Positions 42,518 through 52,922 of a stretch of DNA of 64,000 bases are shown in pieces; the first letter of the stretch is position 1, and each line of letters opens with the position of its first letter. A model generated the notes under the pieces. It was given only the letters and a program-made list of their open reading frames with translations. It was not told where the DNA came from and did not search any database. Origin of the DNA: Klebsiella sp. WP3-W18-ESBL-02 (GTDB lineage: Bacteria > Pseudomonadota > Gammaproteobacteria > Enterobacterales > Enterobacteriaceae); the NCBI RefSeq assembly GCF_014168815.1, contig NZ_AP021972.1, positions 1,612,001 to 1,676,000 of the forward strand, given 5' to 3'. The translations under genes were made by a program, and so were the position numbers.

Positions 42518-43490
42518 GCGAACCGCTAATGACCTTTAACAACGTATCCATCTCCTTCGCCAGCGAGCAGGGGCGTGTGCGCGCGGTACAGGATGTCTCC
42601 TTTGCCATTCAGGCTGGGCAAACCATCGGCGTGGTGGGGGAATCTGGCTGCGGCAAAAGCGTTACCGCCATGTCGCTGATGGGGCTGTTACCGCCGCAGG
42701 TTGCGCGGATCGACGGCGGAGAAATCCGCTTTCAGGGCACCGATCTGCTGCGCCTGAAGCCGTCGAAAATGGCCGATCTGCGCGGTAACCAGTTAGCGAT
42801 GATCTTTCAGGAGCCGATGACCGCGCTCAATCCGGTGCTGACCATCGGCGAGCAGCTTTGCGAACCGCTGATTCGCCATCGTGGCGAAACCCCCAAAGCG
42901 GCCTGGGAGCACGCGACGCAAAGGATTGCCGATGTCGGGTTGGCGCGAGCGGAGAGCCTGATGAACTGCTATCCGCATCAGCTTTCCGGCGGCATGTTGC
43001 AGCGCATCATGATTGCCATGGCGCTAAGCTGTCAGCCGAAACTGCTGATTGCCGACGAGCCCACTACGGCGCTGGATGTGACCGTGCAGGCGCAAATCCT
43101 GCGCTTACTGCGCGACCAGGCACGGGCGCAGCAGATGGCGCTGATGCTGATCACCCACGATTTGGGCGTTATCGCGCAGATGGCGGAACACATTGTCGTG
43201 ATGTACGCCGGGCGCATCGTTGAGCAAGGCCCTACTGCTGATGTGCTGCGTAACCCGCTGCACCCTTACACCAAAGGGCTGATCGCGTCGCGTCCTGTTC
43301 CCGGCGAGCGCCGACGACGCCTCTATTCGATTCCCGGCCAGGTGCCGGATCTGGCCGAACTGCCGCCGTACTGTGCGTTCTACGATCGCTGTGAACGTGC
43401 CACGTCGCAGTGCCGCGCAGGCATTCCGTCGTTGATCGGTCAAACGCGGCAAGCCGCATGTATTCACAGTGAGTTAGCGGAGTCGGTCGC

Positions 43491-43494
<4 letters not shown>
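42514..43494 (+). CDS. ABC transporter ATPase, DppD/OppD type
   Basis: This 326-residue ATPase energises peptide-type import. It has Walker A GESGCGKS, Q-loop FQEPMTALNP, signature LSGGMLQR, Walker B LLIADEPTTALD and the OppD/F C-terminal region with cysteines (YCAFYDRCERA) that may hold an iron-sulfur cluster. The gene overlaps both neighbours by four bases. Confidence 0.94.
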
Positions 43495-44468
<974 letters not shown>

Positions 44469-44931
44469 AACAGGTAAGCGTAAACCCGGCGCCGTATGTA
44501 GCCGTCAGCTCAGTGCTGGTAACGTAGACGTCCATCTGTACAGGTGGATAGTTAAGTATAGGATTCCAATCCTGGTGTAAAGAATCACCTAAAAGAATCA
44601 CTGAACAAAGGCTACTGCGGTCCTTGCTCCAGACCTCGCCAGGCGTCTTATGCTTTGATGTTGGTGATGGAGTGGTATACGAATAAGATTGCCGATAAAG
44701 GCGACTCGGAAAACTAAATGACATTTGTGAATCTAAGCATTAAGGATTTCTGTCACTTCTTTGCGCTTCTCTGTCGCCCGCTCAGGTTTGATGGAAAGCA
44801 TTAAATTATCTTGCTTTCGGAAATAGACATCCTCAGTCCTCCGGGCTCCTGCCTTGTAAAAAGCTGATTCGACGATGAGCAAACGGTCGCTGACCACCTC
44901 AAGCAGGCGACATTCCTTCCTGCCCTCAGTT
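44469..44931. other. gene-free stretch with decayed sequence
   Basis: This 463-bp stretch between the peptide importer and the Lrp-type regulator has no intact gene or clear terminator. Its right part carries a minus-strand coding-like remnant described separately. Confidence 0.5.
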
Positions 44932-44939
44932 TTAGTCAG
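44733..44939 (-). pseudogene. possible 3' remnant of an unknown gene
   Basis: Read on the minus strand, the frame ends at a TAG (44735-44733) and gives about 68 codons without an in-frame stop, with protein-like composition (for example RLLIVESAFYKAGARRTEDV, then FRKQDNLMLSIKPERATEKR). No start codon or ribosome site is present, and the 5' side runs into the end of the Lrp-type gene. It may be the tail of a lost gene, or chance. Confidence 0.3.
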
Positions 44940-45432
44940 GCGATGGGCCGCGTTCCAGAAACGTGGAGAGGGCGATATAGCTGCGGACGGAACGCACGCC
45001 TTCTACGCTCTGAACTTCAATCAGGAAAGTCTCCAGCGATTCGGTATCTGCTGCGCGTATTTTCATCAGCACGCATCCGTCACCTGCGACAGTGTGCAAC
45101 TCCTCAACTTCATGCCGATGGGTGAACTGCAAAAGTGCGCGCGTGGCTTCATAGCTGCTGGTATCAATCACCAGAAACGTTAATAGCGTGCGGCCCAGCT
45201 TGCAGCCATCCAGTACCGCCACCGTGCCTTTTATCACGCCATCACGTTTTAACTTCTTCACGCGATCGTGTACCGCAGGGGCGGAAAGGTTCACGATTTC
45301 GCTGAGCTCGGTGTAGCTACGCCCGGCATCTTCTGCCAGCGCACCTAATATTTTTCGGTCAATATTATCTAGATCGGCCGGTTTATGCCGTGTCTGCCTG
45401 ATACCATTTTTTTCTTTATCTGGTTCGTTCAT
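44932..45432 (-). CDS. Lrp/AsnC-family transcriptional regulator
   Basis: This 166-residue regulator has an N-terminal helix-turn-helix (LDNIDRKILGALAEDAGRSY, then SAPAVHDRVKKLKRDGVI) and a C-terminal RAM ligand-binding domain ending VEGVRSVRSYIALSTFLE. Members respond to amino acids or related compounds. It is divergent from an MFS transporter gene across about 80 bp, so it probably controls that transporter. Confidence 0.9.
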   Translation of the reverse strand: MNEPDKEKNGIRQTRHKPADLDNIDRKILGALAEDAGRSYTELSEIVNLSAPAVHDRVKKLKRDGVIKGTVAVLDGCKLGRTLLTFLVIDTSSYEATRALLQFTHRHEVEELHTVAGDGCVLMKIRAADTESLETFLIEVQSVEGVRSVRSYIALSTFLERGPSPD

Positions 45433-45513
45433 TTGGTTAACTCTCAGAATAAAACTATGAATATACTTTCCTTCACCTAATTTTATTAATCAATGATCAG
45501 TAATGGAGTTGCA

Positions 45514-46689
45514 ATGCCTATCGCACTTTTTGCCCTCGCCGTGGGGGCCTTCGGGATTGGTCTGACGGAATTCGTGATTGCCGGCATTCTCCCTCAGATT
45601 GCCCGCGGCTTCGACGTCAGCATCCCTTCGGCTGGATTAATGGCAACGTCTTATGCACTCGGCGTTTTTATCGGGGCACCGCTTATGACAGTGGTGGGGT
45701 CTCGCGTACCGCGTAAGACCATGCTGATAGCGCTGGCGGTCATTTTCACTCTTGGTAACATCATCACCGCTATGGCACCTACGCTGTCGGTGGCCGTCGT
45801 CGGGCGCGTCATTACCTCCTTCAACCACGGCGCCTTTTTTGGCATTGGGTCGATTATCGCGGCCTCGCTGGTTGCGCCCGGGCGCCAGGCCAGCGCAATT
45901 GCCTTGATGTTTTCCGGGTTAACCCTCGCGAATCTGCTTGGCGTGCCCGCTGGCACCTGGCTTGCTCAGGCCTTTAGCTGGCGAATGGTATTCTGGGGAA
46001 TTGCGGGAATTGGTCTGTTGACGATAGCCAGCATCGCGCTGTTTGTGCCCGACATAAAAAAAGGACCGGGTATTGCGCTGAAGGCTGAACTGCGAGCGTT
46101 TGTTGATCCCCAGGTTCTGCTGGTCATGGGGATTACCGTTTTCGGGCCCGCGGCCTTCTTTACCTCTATTACCTATATTGCTCCGATGATGATCGAAGTC
46201 GCTGGGTTATCACCCGCTGGCGTCGCGGGGCTGATGGTGCTCTTTGGGCTTGGCCTGGCCGTGGGAAACTGGCTGGGGGGGCGCTTTGCCGATCGCTCGC
46301 TGTTTGGCACGCTTTTTATCACGCTGGCCGCACAAGGGGGCGTTCTGCTGGTCTTCTGGGCTGGCGTTGAGAACCCGCTGGTTGCCGGTGTTTGCGTGTT
46401 CCTGATGGCGGCATTTGGTTTTGCTACCGTTTCTCCGATTCAGAAACTGGTCATGGACCGTGCCAGCCACGCTGGGGCGCCAACGATGGCGGCCTCTGTC
46501 AATATCGGCATGTTTAATCTGGGCAATGCGTTGGGCGCGTGGGCCGGTGGTGCGACCATTGCCGCCGGATTTGGCCTCGTCTCACCGAACTGGGCGGGGG
46601 CGATACTGTCCTTTATTGCGCTGGGTCTGGCGCTGCTGGCCTGGCAGTGCGCGCGTAAACCCTATTCGCTGAAGGCGGAATCATGTTAA
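45514..46689 (+). CDS. MFS transporter, DHA1 family (AraJ-like)
   Basis: This 391-residue inner-membrane protein has 12 predicted segments. The opening MPIALFALAVGAFGIGLTEF and the following GILPQIARGFDVSIPSAG are typical of AraJ/YdhP-like DHA1 transporters. Motif A-like text is MTVVGSRVPRKTML. ATG 45514 was chosen because GGAG precedes it at good distance; ATG 45493 upstream is less suitable. It is divergent from the Lrp/AsnC gene. Export of a small metabolite or drug is likely, but the substrate is unknown. Confidence 0.87.
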   Translation: MPIALFALAVGAFGIGLTEFVIAGILPQIARGFDVSIPSAGLMATSYALGVFIGAPLMTVVGSRVPRKTMLIALAVIFTLGNIITAMAPTLSVAVVGRVITSFNHGAFFGIGSIIAASLVAPGRQASAIALMFSGLTLANLLGVPAGTWLAQAFSWRMVFWGIAGIGLLTIASIALFVPDIKKGPGIALKAELRAFVDPQVLLVMGITVFGPAAFFTSITYIAPMMIEVAGLSPAGVAGLMVLFGLGLAVGNWLGGRFADRSLFGTLFITLAAQGGVLLVFWAGVENPLVAGVCVFLMAAFGFATVSPIQKLVMDRASHAGAPTMAASVNIGMFNLGNALGAWAGGATIAAGFGLVSPNWAGAILSFIALGLALLAWQCARKPYSLKAESC

Positions 46690-46740
46690 CCACATGGAAG
46701 CATCGTCGCTCAGTACACTGAGGAGGATGCGCACCACAAA

Positions 46741-46769
46741 TCACCGCCGCGCATCCGTCGCGGCGGTGA
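46741..46769. terminator. hairpin between MFS gene and metallo-beta-lactamase-fold gene
   Basis: An 11-bp perfect stem (TCACCGCCGCG at 46741-46751, CGCGGCGGTGA at 46759-46769) with a seven-base loop lies between convergent genes. There is no T-run, so it is a probable but Rho-assisted or weak terminator. Confidence 0.55.
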
Positions 46770-46790
46770 GAGAGACGGTCGTGGCTTACC

Positions 46791-47642
46791 TTACCACTTC
46801 ATTTCGTGCGTATTGACCTTCGCACTCAGCTCAAGCGAGCTCTCATCGGCAAGGTTCGGATACGCCGCCTTCATGGCCGCAATCACCTCGGCCGATCCTT
46901 TGTGGTCTTTCAGCGCCTGCTCAAAGGTTTGCAGGTAGCGTTGGGTAAAGGTAATGGCCCCATCGTTTGCCGGGCGCTCGCCCAGATAATGCCCCGGAAT
47001 CACCTGTTGCGGCTTTAGCGCCTGCATTTCGCTCAGCACCTGCATCCAGCCCTGGCGAATCGCCTTCGTCTGGGTATCCGCCGTCCACACATGAATGCCG
47101 GAGGCAATACCGGTACCGCCCAGAATGGCTTTGTTCGCCGGGATCCAGACGTACGCGGCATACTCGCCCGCGTGTTTCAGCTCCAGCGGCTCACCGTCTA
47201 CGGTGAAGCGCGTGGCGTGGGTGGCCTGCGGCACGATAATGCTGTCCGGCTTGCCGTCTTTCATCTGCGGCCCCCAGAACGCCAGCTTAGCGTCCTTCGT
47301 CGCTTTGATATGTTCCACCACCGCCGGTGATGCCACCACTTTGGCCTGCGGGAACGCCTTCACCAGCGGCTCAAGGCCAAAATAAAAATCCGGATCGCCG
47401 GAGGTAATCACGATTTCTTTGAGCGTTTTGCCGCTGTCTTTGATCATTTTCACCAGTTTTTCACCGTCTTTGACGCTGAACTGAGCATCAAACAGCACCG
47501 CTTCTTTTGGACCGGAAACCAGCGTGGACGACACCGGGAAAATGCCTTTTTCCTGCGGGTTATAGACATCAAGGTGCAGCGGGGCGGCAAAGGCCGGCGC
47601 GGCGGCCAGCGAGATAATGAGTGAGAGAGGCTTGATATTCAT
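46791..47642 (-). CDS. periplasmic metallo-beta-lactamase-fold protein with degenerate metal motif
   Basis: This 283-residue protein has a signal peptide (MNIKPLSLIISLAAAPAFAA) and an MBL-fold body. The usual HxHxDH metal motif reads SGDPDFYFG, so most histidines are missing, while a later IPGHYLG is kept. Relatives encoded in Enterobacteriaceae also show a DPD variant as I recall them, so this is a subfamily trait rather than a fresh loss. Hydrolase activity is therefore uncertain. The gene is divergent from a LysR regulator. Confidence 0.82.
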   Translation of the reverse strand: MNIKPLSLIISLAAAPAFAAPLHLDVYNPQEKGIFPVSSTLVSGPKEAVLFDAQFSVKDGEKLVKMIKDSGKTLKEIVITSGDPDFYFGLEPLVKAFPQAKVVASPAVVEHIKATKDAKLAFWGPQMKDGKPDSIIVPQATHATRFTVDGEPLELKHAGEYAAYVWIPANKAILGGTGIASGIHVWTADTQTKAIRQGWMQVLSEMQALKPQQVIPGHYLGERPANDGAITFTQRYLQTFEQALKDHKGSAEVIAAMKAAYPNLADESSLELSAKVNTHEMKW

Positions 47643-47806
47643 GGTGATCCTTAGTGTCTTATCCGAAGGTTACGGGCTGGCTGAACCGGAATCATTCAGT
47701 CAAGCCTGGCACGAAATGCTGTGCTTCATTCTACGGATTTGTACTTCACTAAGAATTCCTGAAACAATACATGCTGAGTTTCATAAAACGATCAAATGGA
47801 GATGCA

Positions 47807-48694
47807 ATGGACAGGATCATGGCAGCAATCACCTACAATCGTATTTGCGAGCTTGGTAGCCTGAGCGCGGCGGCGCGTTCGTTGGGCATCTCCCGCCCGA
47901 TGGTCAGCCGCTATCTTGACGAGATGGAAAAGTGGGCCGGTGCGCGGCTGATTCACCGCTCAACCCGGCGGCTGTCCATTACCCCGGCAGGGGAGAAAAC
48001 GCTGGAGAAAACGCGCCAGTTGGTGCAGCTGTCTCAGGGGATTGAAGGTGACGCGACGCGCGTCACGCCGTCGGGCACGCTGCGCATCGCCTGCGCCCAC
48101 TTTACGGCGACGCATTTGCTGGGGCCGGTGATTCCGCCTTTTCTGCGTCAGTATCCCGCGCTGCGTATCGAGGTGGATATCAATAACCATCCCGTCAGCC
48201 TGGTGGGCGAGCGCATCGATCTGGCGATTCGGATAACCAATCAGCCTGAACCCGGTGCGATTGCGCGCTATCTGGGGGCCTGCCGGTCCGTCTTGTGTGC
48301 CTCACCGGCATACCTGGCTAACAACGGTATCCCCGCCACGCCAGGCGATCTTGCCCAGCATAATTGCCTGCACTACAGCCGTTTTTCCGGGCAGTCCTGG
48401 TCCTTTCGCGATCGGCAAAACGGCGTGATGTCGGTGGCGGTGGGGGGCAACTTCAGCGCCGGTATCTCATCACTGCTGTGTGATATGGCAGTTGCGGACG
48501 TAGGGCTGGCGATGGTGCCTGAAATTGAAGCGCGAGCGGGGCTGCAAAGTGGAAGGCTGGTGCAGGTGCTGGCGCAGTTTGAACCGCAGCCGCTGGGGAT
48601 TTATGGGCTCTATCAGTCCCGCGATCATCAGCACGCTGCGCTTGGGCTGTTTCTGGACGCCGTGAAGCAAAGCCTGGGGCTGCCACCCCAATAG
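47807..48694 (+). CDS. LysR-family transcriptional regulator (divergent from MBL gene)
   Basis: This 295-residue regulator starts at ATG 47807, which follows GGAGA at ideal distance. An ATG 12 codons upstream lacks a ribosome site. The helix-turn-helix includes SLSAAARSLGISRPMVSRYL, and the co-inducer domain starts near GTLRIACAHFTATH. The subgroup resembles PerR/CrgA-like LysR proteins. It is probably the regulator of the divergent MBL-fold gene. Confidence 0.87.
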   Translation: MDRIMAAITYNRICELGSLSAAARSLGISRPMVSRYLDEMEKWAGARLIHRSTRRLSITPAGEKTLEKTRQLVQLSQGIEGDATRVTPSGTLRIACAHFTATHLLGPVIPPFLRQYPALRIEVDINNHPVSLVGERIDLAIRITNQPEPGAIARYLGACRSVLCASPAYLANNGIPATPGDLAQHNCLHYSRFSGQSWSFRDRQNGVMSVAVGGNFSAGISSLLCDMAVADVGLAMVPEIEARAGLQSGRLVQVLAQFEPQPLGIYGLYQSRDHQHAALGLFLDAVKQSLGLPPQ

Positions 48695-48720
48695 ACGCGC
48701 GGTTACCGCATCTATTGGGG
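48686..48720. terminator. hairpin overlapping the LysR stop, before convergent dehydrogenase gene
   Basis: CCCCAATAGA (48686-48695) and TCTATTGGGG (48711-48720) form a perfect 10-bp stem with a 15-base loop. The LysR stop codon is inside the left arm. No T-run follows. Confidence 0.5.
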
Positions 48721-48736
48721 CGACACGCGCCGTTGG

Positions 48737-49723
48737 CTACAGGACCACCACAATTTTGCTGGGTTCCCGCGCGTTGTCCAGCCATTGGTGCGCCTGCGGA
48801 ACGTCATCAAATGAACAGACTCGGGTCGCCAGTTTATGCATCTTACCTTTGGCAATATCGCCTGCAATCCGCGCCAGAGGGGAGGCGGTAAGGGGCAGGG
48901 CTGGCGTACCAAAGAGCTGGCTCGGGAAGAAGTTCACGCTGACCGCCGGTGGCAAATCGCTCATCAAATTAAACTGGTTGAGTATCGGCGCGCCACCCAG
49001 CAGGCCGATGGTGGTCAGATGCCCGAAGGGGCGCAGCGCGCTGGCGGTGTCAGGTAACGTCGACGCGCCAACAATTTCCAGCGCGGCGTCAATCCCCTGG
49101 CCGTAGCGTGATTTCAGCTGAGCGCCGATGTTGCCGTCATCAATCACCACTTCGCTCGCCCCGGCCTGCCGTAAAGCGGCGGTATGTTCTGTGCGACGTG
49201 TTGTCGCAATCACCGTCAGCCCCGCGTGCTGCGCATAGCTGGTTGCGGCCAGGCCCACCGTGGAGGTTGCACCACGAATAAGCAGCGTCTGCCCAGCCTG
49301 GATGTGAAGGCTGTGATCCAGCGCGCCCCATGCGGTTAAAAACGCCTGCGGTAAGGCTGCCAGCTCCGCCCAGCTTAGCGGCGCATCGTCGAGGTCAATA
49401 ACGTTGCTGCGCAGTACCGTCACTTCTTCGGCATAGCTGCCGTGACGATCGAACTGCATTCCGCCCATCAGCGTGGCGACGCGCTGGCCCGGATGGAAAA
49501 CGCCGGCCGGGTCTTCAATCACCTCACCAACGGCTTCGATGCCGGGCACGCGGGGGGCATCAATCGGCCCCATTTTCCCGGTGCGCAGGTAGGCTTCCGC
49601 TTTGTTGAGGCCAAAAGCGCGTACCCGGATGCGAACCTCATTGGCCTGCGGTTTTACGCTGTCAATGTCGCGCAGCGTTAATACTTCTGGCCCGCCGGTA
49701 CGTTCAATAACATATGCTTTCAT
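48737..49723 (-). CDS. zinc-type medium-chain alcohol dehydrogenase / quinone oxidoreductase
   Basis: This 328-residue MDR-family reductase starts at ATG 49723 (MKAYVIERTGGPEVLTLRDI); a longer reading into the intergenic region was rejected. The N-terminal GroES-like domain includes VPGIEAVGEVIEDPAGVFHP, and the cofactor motif is in RGATSTVGLAATSYAQHAG. Structural zinc cysteines are absent, so it is nearer to NADPH:quinone reductases. The substrate is unknown. It is divergent from a LysR gene across 132 bp and probably under its control. Confidence 0.86.
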   Translation of the reverse strand: MKAYVIERTGGPEVLTLRDIDSVKPQANEVRIRVRAFGLNKAEAYLRTGKMGPIDAPRVPGIEAVGEVIEDPAGVFHPGQRVATLMGGMQFDRHGSYAEEVTVLRSNVIDLDDAPLSWAELAALPQAFLTAWGALDHSLHIQAGQTLLIRGATSTVGLAATSYAQHAGLTVIATTRRTEHTAALRQAGASEVVIDDGNIGAQLKSRYGQGIDAALEIVGASTLPDTASALRPFGHLTTIGLLGGAPILNQFNLMSDLPPAVSVNFFPSQLFGTPALPLTASPLARIAGDIAKGKMHKLATRVCSFDDVPQAHQWLDNAREPSKIVVVL

Positions 49724-49855
49724 GATGTGCTCCAGTTCGGTGAGTCGGTGAGTCGGAACGGTTATTAACCGTCTGCACAAACAATAGCCTTTCATTAACG
49801 ATTGCAATATGGCGTTATATGAGAACAAATATTCCATTAATGAGAGGTTGTGAAT

Positions 49856-50728
49856 ATGGATTTGAACGCCGTGGAGATGTTTGTGTACGTGGTGCGCGCA
49901 GGCAGCCTGAGTAAAGCGGCACAGCAGTCGGGGATCCCGCTGCCCACCTTAAGCCGGCGGGTACGCGCGCTGGAGGATTCACTTAATCTCCAGCTTATCG
50001 AGCGCTCCGTACGCGGCGTTAAGCTCACGGTGGCGGGGATGCATTTTTATCAGCAGGCCAGCGCCGGGGTCGATATCCTCAAGGGCGCACAGCTGGCAAG
50101 CCAGCATGATGAGCGGCAGATTAGCGGCTATTTACGCTTATCAATCCCCCCGGCAATGACTGTCTGGTGGGAGCTGCTGGCGCAGTTCCAGCAGCGCTAT
50201 CCGGGGATTCGGCTATTTGTGCAAACCACCGAACGCCGTGTCGATCTCGTTGCCGACGGCATTGATGTGGCGCTAAGGGTCGGGGCGATTGAACACGAAA
50301 CGATGGTCGCCAAACGGGTTATTTCCTGGCGGCATCAGCTGGTCGCGGCACCTTCGTTAGTTGAGCGATACGGGCGGCCGCAGTCACCCGCTGATTTGAG
50401 CCGCTATCCCTGCGCGGTGTGGAATGCCAGCGCCTGGCGGCCAAGCGTCTGGTCCCTCGGTGGTGAAACCGTTCATCCTGCGGCGATACTGATGACCAAT
50501 GACTATGCGCATCTCTACCAGCGCGTGTTGAGCGGGGATGTTATCAGCGAACTGCCGCCGTTTATGGTGAATGAGGATATCGCGCAGGGGCGGTTGGTCG
50601 GCCTTCTTGAGGACTATCCCTTACCCGAGCAGCACATTCATCTGGTTTATCCCCCCCAGCATTATCCGGCTCCGGCCATACGCGCCTATCTCGATTTTTG
50701 CAGCCGCTTTACGGCGAATCTGAGCTAA
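49856..50728 (+). CDS. LysR-family transcriptional regulator (divergent from dehydrogenase gene)
   Basis: This 290-residue regulator starts at ATG 49856, preceded by GAGAGG; a GTG two codons earlier is possible. The helix-turn-helix reads SLSKAAQQSGIPLPTLSRRV, followed by the co-inducer domain from GYLRLSIPPAMTVWWE. It belongs to the CrgA-like LysR branch that usually regulates a divergent oxidoreductase gene, here the MDR dehydrogenase. Confidence 0.88.
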   Translation: MDLNAVEMFVYVVRAGSLSKAAQQSGIPLPTLSRRVRALEDSLNLQLIERSVRGVKLTVAGMHFYQQASAGVDILKGAQLASQHDERQISGYLRLSIPPAMTVWWELLAQFQQRYPGIRLFVQTTERRVDLVADGIDVALRVGAIEHETMVAKRVISWRHQLVAAPSLVERYGRPQSPADLSRYPCAVWNASAWRPSVWSLGGETVHPAAILMTNDYAHLYQRVLSGDVISELPPFMVNEDIAQGRLVGLLEDYPLPEQHIHLVYPPQHYPAPAIRAYLDFCSRFTANLS

Positions 50729-50773
50729 CTCGCGCGCTCGTCTGGCGGGCGTTTCGTCCGCCACCATCTCTCA

Positions 50774-50831
50774 TTGACACGTTATATCGGTCATTGTATA
50801 AAACTCGGCCTCAGTAATGAGTTTCATTTAC
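50774..50831 (+). promoter_or_regulatory. consensus sigma-70 promoter with Fur-like box for the metal ABC operon
   Basis: TTGACA (50774-50779) and TATAAA (50797-50802) are separated by exactly 17 bp. A 19-bp stretch at 50813-50831 (AGTAATGAGTTTCATTTAC) agrees with the Fur box consensus at 12 of 19 positions and lies just after the expected start of transcription, where a repressor would block it. The operon start is 56 bp downstream. Fur control is an inference. Confidence 0.6.
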
Positions 50832-50886
50832 ATTAAAAAATCGCCTGCAATATTTCCCACAATAATTTTAATGAAGGATAGCGTTA

Positions 50887-51885
50887 ATGAAAAAGACCCT
50901 CTGCGCGTTAGGCATGGTGCTGGCGTCAATCAGTTCTGCTCTGGCAACGAGCTATCCTTTGACCATCGAAAACTGCGGGTATAAAGAGACGTTTACCCAG
51001 GCGCCACAGCGCGTGGTGGCGCTGGGGCAAAATACCGTGGAAATTCTGCTGCTGCTGGGGCTGCAAAAAAATGTCGTCGCCAGCGCATTCTGGCCAACCC
51101 GGGTACTGCCATCGCTGGCGGAGCAGAATGAAAAAATCAAGCTACTGACGGTGGAAATTCCGACGCTGGAATCCGTCCTGGCGCAAAATCCGGACTTTGT
51201 TGCCGCGCAGCTGCCGCTGTTATTGGGCCCGGAAAGCAAGGTCGCTAAACGCGAAGATTTTGCGACCGTGGGCGTAAACAGCTATTTGTCCCCCGGAATG
51301 TGTGCGACTAAAAAGGCCGCCGGCGACATGTACGGTAGCCGTCAGAAACTGTGGGATATGACCTATCTCTATAAAGAGATTGAAGATTTTGCCACGATAT
51401 TTAATGTCCAGGAGAAGGGTGCTGCGGTTGTTGCCGATTTCAAAAAACGTGAAAACGACCTGCGCGCAGAGTTCGGCAAGCATAAAAAAGATCTCTCCTT
51501 CGTCTTCTGGTTCTCTAGCGCATCGCCTTCTGCCGATGCCTACGTCGGTGGTAAAAATAGCGCCTCCGGCTTTATTGCTAACGTGCTGGGCGGGCATAAC
51601 GCCATTACCTCTGAAACCGAATGGCCGACGGTGAGCTGGGAAAGTATTATCGCGGCAAATCCGGATGTGATCGTGGTTTCCAGCCTTGACCGCAACCGCT
51701 GGGCGCTGGATAACGCGGAGGAGAAAATTAAATTCCTCAAAAGTGACCCGGCCGTCAGCCAGCTGGACGCGGTGAAAAAAGGCCATATCGTGGTGATGGA
51801 CGGCCAGGCGATGAACCCGACCATCAGAACCCTCTACGGCGCTGAACAGGTGGGTGAACAGCTGAGAAAGCTGGGGCTGAATTAA
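50887..51885 (+). CDS. ABC transporter substrate-binding protein, iron/siderophore/cobalamin type
   Basis: This 332-residue periplasmic protein has a signal peptide (MKKTLCALGMVLASISSALA) and the class III binding-protein fold: APQRVVALGQNTVEILLLLG, then the PDFVAAQ strand and the long helix linking two lobes. The C-terminal lobe includes PDVIVVSSLD and VKKGHIVVMDG. The family carries ferric siderophores, haem, cobalamin or metal chelates. It heads an operon with permease, ATPase and MFS genes, and the permease start overlaps its stop. Confidence 0.9.
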   Translation: MKKTLCALGMVLASISSALATSYPLTIENCGYKETFTQAPQRVVALGQNTVEILLLLGLQKNVVASAFWPTRVLPSLAEQNEKIKLLTVEIPTLESVLAQNPDFVAAQLPLLLGPESKVAKREDFATVGVNSYLSPGMCATKKAAGDMYGSRQKLWDMTYLYKEIEDFATIFNVQEKGAAVVADFKKRENDLRAEFGKHKKDLSFVFWFSSASPSADAYVGGKNSASGFIANVLGGHNAITSETEWPTVSWESIIAANPDVIVVSSLDRNRWALDNAEEKIKFLKSDPAVSQLDAVKKGHIVVMDGQAMNPTIRTLYGAEQVGEQLRKLGLN

Positions 51886-52922
51886 TGACCGCAACCGTGC
51901 TGCAATCGCGCCAGGGGTTGTTTTTGACCTCCTCGTGCCTGCTTTCTTTGTGCCTGCTTTTGCTGGTCATTGCCGTTGGCGTTAGCGTCGGCGAGCTGTC
52001 GATCCCGCTGGAAAGCGTTTTTTACGCGATTGGCAATAAGCTCGGGCTGACCGATGTCCCGCTCAACCGCATCTATGAAAGCGTGATTTGGGACTTCCGT
52101 CTCAGCCGTGCGCTGGTGGCGGCCTGCTGTGGCGCTGGGCTGGCGATTTGCGGCGCGGTGCTGCAAAGCTTGCTGAAGAATGCGCTGGCGGAGCCTTACG
52201 TACTGGGCGTTTCCGCCGGCGCGTCAACGGGGGCGGTGTCGGTCGTGGTACTGGGCGTCGGGACCGGTGCGGTTTCCCTGTCGGCTGGCGCCTTTGCCGG
52301 TGCGTTTGCCGCCTTTGCCTTCGTGGCCTTTTTAACCAACGGCGCGCGCGGCGGTAACGAACGGACTATTCTGGCCGGCGTTGCGGCCTCTCAACTGTTT
52401 AATGCCATCACCGCCTACACCATCAGCACGTCGGCCAGCGCGCAGCAGGCCCGCGATGTCATGTTCTGGCTGCTGGGCAGTTTTAGCGGCGTGCGCTGGC
52501 CGGAGTTTCAACTGGTGCTGGTCGTGGTGCTGGTCGGGCTGGCCGTCTGCCTTTACTACTCCCGCGCGCTGGATGCTTTTACCTTTGGTGATGATGCCGC
52601 CGCCTCGCTGGGGATTGCCGTGCCCTGGGTGCGGCTGATCCTGTTTACCACCACCGCGCTGATTACCGCGACGATCGTCAGTATGGCCGGTTCGATAGGC
52701 TTTGTCGGGCTGGTGGTGCCACACGTGATGCGCTTCTTTTTTGGCCCGCTGCACCGCACGCTGCTGATTGCCTGCGCGCTGGCCGGGGCGATTCTGATGG
52801 TGCTGGCGGATATCGCCTCGCGCCTGCTGATTGCGCCACAAAGCCTGCCGGTGGGCGTAGTCACGGCGCTGGTCGGCGTGCCTTTCTTTGCCGTGATTAT
52901 CTACCGTTCAAGGACTAAGTGA
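51885..52922 (+). CDS. FecCD-type ABC transporter permease
   Basis: This 345-residue inner-membrane protein has about ten predicted segments and the FecCD signature LAICGAVLQSLLKNALAEPY followed by VLGVSAGASTGAV. The later AASLGIAVPWVRL and IGFVGLVVPHVMRFFFGPLH are also typical. It probably forms a homodimer. It is coupled to the genes on both sides by overlapping stop and start codons. Confidence 0.93.
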   Translation: MTATVLQSRQGLFLTSSCLLSLCLLLLVIAVGVSVGELSIPLESVFYAIGNKLGLTDVPLNRIYESVIWDFRLSRALVAACCGAGLAICGAVLQSLLKNALAEPYVLGVSAGASTGAVSVVVLGVGTGAVSLSAGAFAGAFAAFAFVAFLTNGARGGNERTILAGVAASQLFNAITAYTISTSASAQQARDVMFWLLGSFSGVRWPEFQLVLVVVLVGLAVCLYYSRALDAFTFGDDAAASLGIAVPWVRLILFTTTALITATIVSMAGSIGFVGLVVPHVMRFFFGPLHRTLLIACALAGAILMVLADIASRLLIAPQSLPVGVVTALVGVPFFAVIIYRSRTK

